The translations under genes were made by a program, and so were the position numbers. Positions 11,250 to 23,200 of a stretch of DNA of 64,000 nucleotides are shown here, piece after piece. The DNA lies in contig OZ038436.1 in the NCBI GenBank assembly GCA_964036275.1, positions 13,295,904-13,359,903 on the forward strand. Reading direction: 5' to 3'. Within the stretch, counting starts at the first letter, position 1, and each line of letters starts with the position of its first letter. The DNA comes from Litoditis marina (taxonomy: Eukaryota > Nematoda > Chromadorea > Rhabditida > Rhabditidae). Under the pieces are notes generated by a model. That model did not search any database. It saw only the letters and a list, made by a program, of their open reading frames with translations, and was not told where the DNA came from.

Positions 11250-14200
11250 ATGATCTACCCAATAATATTATTCCTATTTATTAATAATAATATTAATGTA
11301 TTAAATGCGGAAGAATATGAAATATGTGAGTTTACCTTCTGTCGACTTTTCATACTGTTATCGAGTGAACCTTTCCAATATGGTTTTTTGTGATATTTGG
11401 AATTGCATAAATAGCACGTACGTGAAAGACAAAAATGTTTGTTACATTGCGAATAACCAAGTCCGTCATAATAGAGTAAAATAACTATAAAACACAAATT
11501 ATCGATGTTTCACTCCCAATATTGTGAAATTAAATTTTACTGCGGATTTGCTATTATTCACATACTTTCGAGCAATCCAATTACAAGTAACGTTGTTCAC
11601 CGAGTTGTTTTGAAGATCACTTATATCCTCTAAAAATATCGTCAGAAGCAATCAAATAAAGATTGAAACATTAATTATTTTCTATTCATTGTGAAAATGG
11701 TTTCGAAAATTATTATTTTTTCAGTTTCTCAACCAATGATATCGGAGGGAGCGGTGTACAACCAGACCATGTTCGAAATGGAGGAAGACCACGAACGATT
11801 GTGCGGCAAAGAAGGAAGACTTTTGAAAGGTAGACAAAAATATCTTATTGTCAAAAACCGTTGACATGAATCATGAACTATCTGAAACATTTCGGAACGT
11901 TCAACTGTTTGGAATCTGTTTTTCATTATCGTACTGTAGATTTCCCGAGCGAGTGAAACTCGTACCAAAATGAAAACGTACCACTTTTTTATTCACTTTC
12001 CCTATTTTTTAGTTCAATCTTCATGTTGAGCTTTACATTCATATACCTAGCTCATAACCTTTTCTGGAACTAGACATTAGACAATGATAACATAATCAGT
12101 AATCGATCATCAAAAATCAGCAATCAACATTTCCAGAGAACCGCAACATGTTGGTCCAGTGTACCGCCGACTCTGAGTGTCTTCCTCCCTCGCAGTGCCA
12201 TTCCTCCGGTTACTGCTGTATGGTCGCACTTCACCAAGAACCTCCCCCGGTTGGATGTCCAATGGGTTGGTTTGCCTTTCAATTACTTAATGGTAGTTTT
12301 GATCTGTAAGTTGAGAATTATCATTTCCACGACTTGATATTGGCATTATTAATATATATGTGTGATCGCATTTTCATGTTTTTTCGAACGATGAACATGT
12401 AGTAATAGAGGCAACTAATACTATTATATGAACTACTCTCCACACACCAATTTTTTTCAATAAGGTTCAACAAAAAGGCGAAAAGTAGGTACAAACAAAT
12501 TATCTTCTTTCAGGAACCAGATCTCTCCGTAATTCTTCCGGAGTTGAGCTGTCCTGCAACCCTTCCGTTCCCAACTCTTGTCCGGGAGGAGCTATGTGCT
12601 ACACCGATTCTATGACTCAAGAAAAACGCTGTTGCGGATCTGATCCTGGTAGGTTCTCTAGGAAGTTTTTTTTCCGAAAATGTAGCTAGTGGCTGGCAGT
12701 AATGTCATAATAAAAGTGCTCATATAACATCAAAGTATTTTGCAAATCACAACATCACCTCAATAGCGACCACCTTTAAATTCGATTCAAAACCACAGTT
12801 GGCAAAAGGTTTTTGTATTTGGTAAGTTTTTGTCGAGTTGCCCATACTAAAAATAGTGCGTAAGTTCGCTTTTTAGGTCTGGGCTGCCCGGCTGGCTCCC
12901 GCGCCTTCATGAGTGGAACATCTCCTCTTCTCTGTACACCAGGCAGAGTGTCCTGTCCAAATGGAGCACTCTGTCAATGGAGTCATCTCATCGATCGGTA
13001 TCAATGTTGCGAACCAGATAACGGTGAGAAACAACAAAGATCTGAGGGTTGTTCAATAACGTGGAATATCTGTGCTTCCAACATTCTTATTTGTGCTTTC
13101 ATATGGTTTTCAATAAACTTTACAGTGACCTAATGAATACTTTCAGCAGTGAAGTTGTGGCAAAAAACTATATAAGCAAGCCAATAACTCATTATTCTAT
13201 TGGAATCACGAAGATATGTTTTCGATAATCTGACCTTTCTGTCTAAGATTCAACAATGTTTTGCAGGTTGTCCACGTCACCAGGCCCCATTGAAGACGGA
13301 CCAAGGAGAGTCCCTGACCTGTACCCCCGGTGGTCCCCCCTGTCCCGGGGGAGCCGGCTGTAGATTTAACTTCTGGACTGCCAGTTATCAATGCTGTCGT
13401 ATAGACACTGCCGGTTGGTCACATAGCAAATACTTCTAAAAAGAGCAACTTTGTTGTTTTATTCATTGTTTTAAATGGGCGATAATTTTGTCGGTTACTG
13501 CAAAATTGGTACCGGTATATTCCTGCAGTACCCTAGCATCTTTGTGTTTTTGTGTGTACTGAGCGCAGAAAGAGACAATGTGAAACCGTCGTAGTGCAAA
13601 CAGTTGGTGTAATCTGTATCTTTACCGAGTTTCACACTCACGGTCAGTATTCATGTATCCCCACGAATGCAACCGGCCACCCATATTCAACTCTACTTAT
13701 TCATACTGAAGCTCGCTACTTGTTTAGAGGAATCTAAATGTGCGTTTTTGAAATCTTGTACTCTGGAAGTGGTTTGAATGGCAAAATCCAACAAAAAATA
13801 AGTTGAAAATATATTTTTTTGATTATTTAGCAAACAAAATTAGCTTAGACAGGTTTAGAAAAATTATTATCTTTCAGATCTCTGTCCATCTGGTCAAGTT
13901 CCATTTCTACGCGATGCAGATTCATCACCCCAATCCTGTGAAAACGATAAGGTTAGTAAAATAGGAACATCAATTCAATCTATCTGTATTCTAGACTTTT
14001 CCAGTTTTGGTTTCTTCACCATATTCGATAACATCTGTTAAAGCTTAAGCTATGTTTTCACTCAAAAACGGACGAACTGGATACTGTATAAGTCCCTTTG
14101 CCCTTTGCAAATTAGTTCGCTTTTTGGGGTATCAGCGAACTAGCCTTGGTTACGTTCTGTTTTACATTTCACAATAGTTGAATTTTCCATTGTTCAGTTT

Positions 14201-17200
14201 ATAATAAGAAATTCATCTATTTAAAGGACTGTGCTTCCGGTTTCCACTGCGGCGACAACAAATTGTGCTGTGGACGGCCAGGAGCCTGTCCAGCTTCTTA
14301 TTCGCCGATGAAAGATGCTTATGGTGAGCTGATTCGATAAAAAAAACCTCGGAACATGAATCTGTTCCAACTGTTCGAACCTTTTCAACTCCAGGCGGCG
14401 TAGCAATCCCTCCAATCTCATGAGAAGATCATATGAGTTCCTCATGAGATACCTCATGAGCTACTCGTGAAATCTCAATGTTGTAGCATAACGAAACGGA
14501 ACCGTTTTTGCCGTGGAAAGTGAAAACTTACAAACTTGGTTACTTGCATCATACTTAACGAGCTGATGTGTTTCGAGATAATTATACCTCATAATCTGGT
14601 TTGTACATTTGCAAATTTGAGAGAATTGTGCGGAAAACTTCATGATAGCAAATCAAGTTACAAAGAGTAGCAATTATTATTTTCCCCTCAGGACGACTAA
14701 CCGCCTGTTCGTCTCGCAATGACAATACGTGCCCGTCCGGATCATCCTGCCAGATAACCGCCAATCATTTCCAAAAACTATGCTGTATCCAGGTGAAAAT
14801 TTTTATATTCTTGTAAATTTATGGTGGTGTTTAAAACAAAAATTTGAAGGTTAACACTTCGTATAGTTTATAATGCAGCTAGGTGATTATCCAAACGTTG
14901 ATGAATCAAACGGGGCTTTCTGTATAGAAAAAATAAAGTTGTTACACACAGCCGAAATTTGTTTGCCCACAACCCATGGCTCCAGGATTCTAACTACGAG
15001 TGTTGACGAAACCAAACCAAATTGCCGTGTCTGCTCGCTTTGCTCAGTGCAATGCCTACGTGAATAAAACGAAACAATGTTAATTATAACGTATTGTAAC
15101 TTTTCCAGGAGGACTACAAGTGTCCCGATTCCTCTGTGCCTTTTCCCAGTGTTCGTGACCCGGAGACTTGTGTTCTCGGAAATCCATTCGCTTGCTCACA
15201 GGGACAATGTATGCCGAGGTTCGGGTTTTACTTTTCAATCCATCTGAGATCACGTTTGATTATCTTTTCGGAGGGTAAGAAACATGAAAGAGAAAGGAAC
15301 ATTCTACTAATTTTAATAACTACAAATAGAGTTTTACGTCAAATTTTTCCAATCGAAAAACAAGTAATACATTTTACATGACAGTCTCCACTTTATAGAA
15401 GTGAACGATCATTTCATTTCATCTGGTAGAACCGAACTCAAATAAACAATTTCAGCAACGTGGCCGGTGTGTCCATCTGCTGTCGATCTCCTTTCCAAAA
15501 CTTGCCGACGAGAGCACAGACCTGCCCGCAAGGATGGAGTCCTCACAACAATATAGTTACTGTGAGTGAGATCACGACTTTGATGAAAAATATGAAAGTT
15601 GATAAGTTTTCTACGTAGAGCAGATGAGCAGTTAGCGACACTTGTACGAAAATCAAACGCTACATACCGTTGTAAAAGTATGAATCGTTGTGCAGCTTTA
15701 ATGCATTCATTTGTGTATATATGGTCTAGTTTCTAGTTGAGCGTAGAGTGGGAAATCAATGAACAGTCGGTTTTTCTTTCTCTGATGTCACTTTGAATGT
15801 GGATAAATGACTCATTATTTACAAATATTGACGACAAAGCTCCATTTTTGTGAATTTATTGTCATTTCAGTACTGTACCCCATCAACGACGACCTCTACT
15901 TGCCCTGGCTTCTCCTCCTGTATGCGATCGTCCACTGTTCAGCAACAGTTTGTGTGCTGTGTACCAGGTACACCCGTTTCAGGGAAAGGTCGCCGCCCAT
16001 GGCATGCCTGAATTTTGCCCACGGCATGCCTGCCCGACCATGGCGGGCAATGCCTAGTCAATGCCCAGACATAAATTGCCCACATTGCTCAGGCATGCCC
16101 GTCGATTGCCCATGGCATGCCTGACGGGTCCAAATTTCTTCTGGGGACCCTCAATAGCTTTTTCCATCAAAATCTCATAAAATCATGATTCAACTCGATA
16201 AGACATTGTTCAAGATAATTCAAAAAAAAAATACATTTTTATCACTTCTGCATAAAAACGAATGACCAACATGAAAAAAAAAACAATGCAAATAAGGTAT
16301 AACCCAAAAAAGCGTTAGTAAACAGTTAGCAAAATCAATAGATAACAAAAACTATAAACACTGCAGATCAGATACGGTAATGTGAAAATGAATAGTCCAA
16401 TCAAAACCTGGGGTAAGGGTTACTCATAAAACATGATACAATATTATTAAAACTGAAATGTCACTAATTTACCATCCAAAAACTGATTTTTTTAAACAGA
16501 ATGATGAAGAATGCAGCATTCTTTCGCGAAATCGAAGCATAAAGTAATTTTTAGTGAAAAGTTCTCCAGAGAAAGTCATCATTATGTTTGGTTCTATGAG
16601 GTCGAGGATCTAACCTCAAGGATTTCACGATACGAAACTAGCCGAAATGTCATGTTTCCCTAATATTTATCCGTACAAAAGAGAACCTTCCAAAAAGCAC
16701 GAAAAAGAAACAAACAAGAGAAATATATATCGTAAATCAACCCATTCAATTAGGTATTATGCGATTTAGTGCGCATCGAGTTTTAGTTAGTATTCTGGAG
16801 TATAACTTAGCAAAATGTGACAATTCCACTCAAATAAGTGTGATAAATCAAAACCAATACTGTTTTCCTGACAACAACATTATCTCGCCGTATTACGTTA
16901 AGATAGATTTTCTAAATTTTGTATTTTCACAGATGTTTTTGATTACCTGGTTTGTAAAAGGACGAGATAAGTTTGGTACAACATAAGAATAAACAAAGAT
17001 ACCACAGGTTAAATTCTCATCGAAATGCTGTTATCATCGAACATCCCAACATCCAATTCGTTGCACGAATTGACTGGCTACCGAGAATCGTTCGCTCGCA
17101 GGGGAAATCGTATACCTAAATATGGATATGAAATATAGTCTGAAAATACTGAACTCAATCAGTAACTTGCCACTTAAAACGTGAGGCGACTTTGTTGAAT

Positions 17201-20200
17201 GACCCATTGAATCATCCGTTTTTCGTCAAAATAAGGATTTTCCACTACTCCAATACCAATTTCAACAATAGTCGCACTTTACTAGTGAATACCATATTTC
17301 TCAGTTGACTTTAGGGACCGCTACGATAACTATTCCGAAATTGCTGCAGTTTTTGGAAATTTGCCTAAAGGGGCACCTACAACCTTTCACTTATTTTCAT
17401 GGGAGAATGTTTAACTCAGCAAACATTGAACCATAACTATCAACCATTATATACCTATGCTAGAGAGTATAGCAACCAACGTTAGTCGTTAGCTATACGA
17501 AAACACTTTCAACACAGCGAATAAAAACCCTACCTTCATAGAATTAGAATCCATTTACTTGCACTTGCACACACGCAACACTTGAGCACCCAACACCCAA
17601 CCTTTCCCAGCGCCTAACATAACTCATGTTGTAATTACTTCACATTTCTTGAAACGATCTACTTTTTGTCGAAAAACCCTCGAGCTTAAGACAATAGATC
17701 TGTTGCGCCAACAATTAAAAGTTGTACGCAATTATCGAGTAAGCAAGCTAACACGCGAGTTCTGGTGTAAACCAACTCATTGTCTTTTATAAAACTACGC
17801 AAACATCAAATTTAATATTTAACACGCCTACCTTCTACGAATTCTCTAATCAGATATGAAGTATGCTGAGCATCTCAACGAGCGAAGCAATAACCAGCGA
17901 CACTTTCGCTTTTCCACCTGAACTATACATATACTTCATACCATATACACGTTACGACCCAAAAAAAGCAAAAGTTCAGAAACGAGCGCAAGTTCCTAAA
18001 TGCGAACCGAACAAGCGTCACGAAACAAGTTATATTCAAGGCATACACCGCCAGGGCATCTTATGGGATGAGGCGTCGCAAACAAAATTATAAGAAAAGT
18101 AGGGACCGCGAGTCAAAAACTGACAATTTTCGTACGAAATTAGCAAATTAAAAAGCAGTGAATAAGCAAATTATAGGCGAAAATTGCATGAACTTTTAGA
18201 GGGGTCGCTGCTCGAGAAAGATGGAGGGGTCACGAGATTTTAAGATGAATATGGGACCCTTGGCGGTGTATGATTCAAGGTAACGAACTCGCATGCCAGT
18301 TTTAGCTGAGAAAACCAAAAAAAAATTGAATAAATATTGACAAAGTGATCTCCGAATCAATATTTCCGTTTTCACCCATCTTGATGACGACACTAGAGCT
18401 AGAGTGAGGACATCCGAGTTACACAAGAAATTGAGTTCCCCGATAAGCTAGTCGGTGTAACACCTGAGCAAAGAAATAAGTAGTAGAGCTGACGAAATGA
18501 AAGAATCCTACCTCTTGCGATGCATCGACCAGTCGTGCCAAGCGTGACCCCCGTCTTCAGCAAGCTACGAAGTGGTGGTATAACTATGACGACTGAAACT
18601 TAACAGTCTACGTTTACACAACGAAATAACAAATCATGTGTGCATATTGCATTTACGCAAAAACATCAAAAAGACGGGCTGCGGGCTGCCCTTTTAGCTC
18701 TTTCACATAAAAAGAGTTTAGATTATTTTCTACTAAAACAGTGAGCAATGAATCCCCTATTGTTACACTTGGATGGGTTCGTTGGATCTTAATTTCAAAG
18801 TTCATGAACGAAATTTGTGAACGAAAAACCATAGGCTGTGAGTTAGATTGGTGGAAATTACAAGTATTCCAATGATTTAGGTTGAAATTGAGAAATCGAC
18901 CACCGAGAACATCATTTTGGGATATCCCACTAATATTAGCAATGGCAAAATGGTCACAACGCTGCCTAAACTAGATTGCTTGAAAAAGGTCAGAGAAAAC
19001 CAACCCTACCTAGCGCGAGTCCAAAGAACAACTCTGTCGAGCATCGTTCTCATTGCCAATATGGTACGAACAAGGAACGAGGCACAGACGTTTCGACCTG
19101 AAACAAATAATATTTACACAATGCCAGGGAGAAAGACTCAGAAACGAGAGCAAACTGGAAAGTGAAAACGAAACAGAATTACGGTGATTATCCGATATCC
19201 TCGTGTAGTCAACAGAGCAAACTGATAGAACATAACATAGTAAAAGCTGAACAACTATTGCGAGCATTACTTTCGTTTCCACGCTTTCCTTTTAGATTTC
19301 TAATCTTCGTTTCCGTTATTGGCTAGTAATAATATATTGCCCTTTATCATAACTAATAATACAGATGTTAAAGATTTGAGATTCATAGGTGGTTCGACAT
19401 CTATTGACCAGAGACCAGCGTTTAGGAAAGTGCAATTCAGGCCGATTCTACCACTATCCGGGTTTTTAGGTAACCTAACCTTTTTCTCATACGTGAAATA
19501 CCCCCTTCTTTTGATGTTGACTGATGGTCACTTTTGCCCGATTTTGACCGGGGCATGCTCACTTTTTGGCGTAATGTTACATATTCTCGGTGAAACTGAA
19601 AACATTTATTGTTTTTCAATGAAATATGCTCAATTTTTCGGGATGCTCATGCTCACTTTTTTGACCTGATGTGAACCTTTTTTACGTATGCTTTTTCTGG
19701 TAACCTCTTTTTCAGGTTACCTTGTAGGTAACCTAAAAGCAACCTGAAACTAAAATCCGGTCACCGTTCCAGCTAACGGAAAAAACCACGTTTTCGTTAA
19801 AAAACAGGTAACCGGTTTTTCATTTTAGGTTACTAACCGGTTACCTACTGAGGTAACCTGAAAAATAGGTTACCATTACCAAAAAAGGTTAGGTTACCTA
19901 AAAACCCGGTTAGATATAGAATTCAAGTGCAATTCACTATACACTTGTAGTCTGAATTAGCTAGACTTGTAGATAAAAGCTTCGAAGAACGGCATTGCAA
20001 GAAAAATCAACAATACATACAAGATTACAAGATATGCGATCTGCACCAATCTTATCCCCTTTTGTTTAAAAGAAGAGTTGACATATTACATTTAACTACC
20101 CTACAGTACTTATGGTTAACAAAATAGAAGTTTGAGAAACGATGACTATTTAAAGCTGTTAGTTTTTTTGAAAACTTCAATCTGGAAAAAATCTGAGCGA

Positions 20201-23200
20201 ATATTAAAAAAAGATACGTGTTATCGATTATTCCTGTCTCTCCCCATCCAGCTAACGACACTAGCGTTATGATAGACGAGCTACACAGAACAACAATGTT
20301 TAGAAATGAAGAAAATGAAAATATAAACAAAAATTAAAAATAAAGAAAATATGACGCCGCTTTTCCAACGGGGTCGCCTAACAACGCAAATAGCCTCTGT
20401 AAACATCGCGCACCCGTCAATTAGCGCGTTTGGAACAATTCGCCCATGGCATGCCTGACTTTATATATATATAGAATCTTTATTGAATATTGAATTCAAA
20501 AGAATGGGTAACGCAAAAGTATATTGAAAACACATAAAGATGAATGCGAAAGATCTAAAGGGGACGATATAGTGGTGATATCATAGATAATTGAAGATGA
20601 TGATTGGGGTAGGTGTAGGGAGAATATAGGATCTGAAACATAGAACATTTAGGAAATTAATCTAAAAAATGTATTATAAAAAAAGTCTAATTAAAAAAAA
20701 AAATATTTTAAGACAAAAGTGAGTTCAAGAACTCACTCATTGAATCGATAAAAAGAATAAAAATGTTGATATGATCAACCAAACTTCACCAGTCCCAGAG
20801 ATCGTTCATCCTATCCTAAAGTAGAATAAATTCTAACCGTTCAGACTTCGGAAGAACCTATTGGAGGTTATTCCAATTGTAGGAACGGTAAAACTGTGGA
20901 AAGATCAAAGTTAGTTAATCTAGATTTGAAAGCAGATAGTGTACTAGCTTCTACTACATGAGCTGGTAATGCATTCCATATTGGTGGCATTCTATTTGCA
21001 AAAGAACCATAAGCTTGTTTTTTGCTTGCAAAATTACGAGCTATCTGGAAAGAGTGAGCCCGCTGAGATCTACAAATAGTAAATAGTTTAAGATTCTTAT
21101 TCAATTCAAAACCGCGAACTATGCGATAGCAAAAGATGAGGTCATAAATGCATCTACGGTGAGCGAGAGACTGAAGTTCGAGGGATTTCAAACGTTGCGC
21201 ATAAGATAACGTAACTGGACCAGCAAAACATTTTCTAAATACTATCCTAGTAAAGCGCCGTTGAACATTTTCAACCATATTTCTCTCGCCAATCATTGAA
21301 GGAGACCATATAGGAGAGCAATACTCCAAAATTGGTCTAACATAGCAAATGAAAGCTGTTTTGTAACTTTCGATATTGCGCAATTGAAAAGCTCTCAGAA
21401 TACAATTTGCCACTCGGTTTGCCTTGATGACAATATTTCTAATATGAATATTATATGAAAGGTTATCACAAACAATTACACCGAGGTCTCGAACAGATTC
21501 ACACGACGGAACAGGTACATTATTTAATGAATACTGACTATTTGTCAACTTGTTTATAGAAAGATGTTGCGATTTAGACTCATTGATGTTCATACGCCAT
21601 TTTGAGGCCCAGATGGAGATACTTCTTAGGTCATTGGCTAAGATTTGGATATCAAAGTCACATTGTAATTCCCTAAAAATTTTGAGATCATCAGCGAAAA
21701 GGAAACAGGGACTAGCTAGACGCCAAGATATATCATTTATATAAATTAGAAAGAGTAAAGGTCCAATGACTGATCCCTGAGGTACACCAGAACTACAAGA
21801 CCTTGGACACGATAAAGTATTGTTAACCCGCACTCTGAAACAACGATTCGAAAGATAACAAGACACCCAGTTAACTAACGTGATATTTACACCGTATTTT
21901 TCTAACTTGAGTGATAAAAGTCTATGAGAGACAGAGTCAAAAGCCTTCTGATAATCAATATAAATAAATGCAATCAACTTGCCTGTCATCTTGCAAAGCA
22001 GCTTGCCATTGCGATGTGCAGGCCATGAGATTACCTACTGTCGAACGCCCAGGTAAAAATCCGAATTGGTTTTTATCCAGAAGCCCATTGGATAAAAAGA
22101 AATTAAGTAGAGGCTTGCTGAGTAGAATTTCACATATTTTACAAAAGGATGACGTAAGACTTATAGGTCTGTAGTTTTTAGGGTCAGTTCTAGGCTTTTT
22201 CTTTAACAGTGGAACGACAATTGCTTCATTCCACTGGGTAGGAACCAGCCCAGTTTCAAACGAACGTTTGTAAATTAACCTAAGATAGGGCACAAGGGTT
22301 TTCGCTGTGCGCTTTATGAAAAACGATGGTATACCTTCTGGTGTTATTGACTGTTTATCACTCAACTCATGTATGGCTTCCCACACATTATTTAGAGATA
22401 TATCTACATTTGGAAAGTCAGGAGAAAACGGAGGCAAAAAGTCCGGAGATGGTTCGTTTGCGTCATCAATGCTGTATACCGAATGAAAAAATTTTGCAAG
22501 ACAGTCACTAATTTCAGAAGAGCACACAAGACTTTTTCCAGGATCATCAATACAATTCAATGACTGAATATTATTATTCCCCTTGGAATCGTTAATTCTA
22601 GAATTAACATAACTGTAAAAACGTTTAGGGTTTTTGGACTGAATAACTTTTTGTTCAATGCTTGCGGTGTACCGCTTACAATTAGTAGTATGTCGCTTAG
22701 ATAATGAAGAGTACGTTTCGAAACTACCCATTCCAGAGAGAAAATTTTCCCAAGCCAAATTTTTAGAAAGAAAAGAGCGCGTTATATACGCGGGAGGCAA
22801 GCTTACAGAATCACGAGTGGTTATCGGTACAAACAATGAAATGGCATGCCTTAATAAGGAGAGAAAGCGATCATAAATATCTTGTAGGGATAGTGTGATA
22901 TCCTCCAAGAAATCAAAGTCTTGTTGGGCTAGAAAACTATTAATAATATCATAATTCGCCTTTCCCCACATAGGAGACAAATCACACGGCAAATCCTTAA
23001 CCATAGCATTAATTTCAAAACTGATCATGTTGTGATCGCTGTTTGAAAAGGTACCCAAAGTCTTCACACACTCGACAGTTGCGTCATCATTTGAAAGTAT
23101 TACGTCTAAAAAATTTTGATGACGCGTGGGAAGATCATGCAAAAAATCTAATTGATTGTCAGTCATGAAATTATGCAAGAGTGGGCCTTGAACGCAAGAC

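Noticed and set aside
19319..19669. 116-codon plus-strand frame with hydrophobic stretches
   Set aside because: Starts with TTG, overlaps the inverted-repeat element, and has no domain or splice partner.
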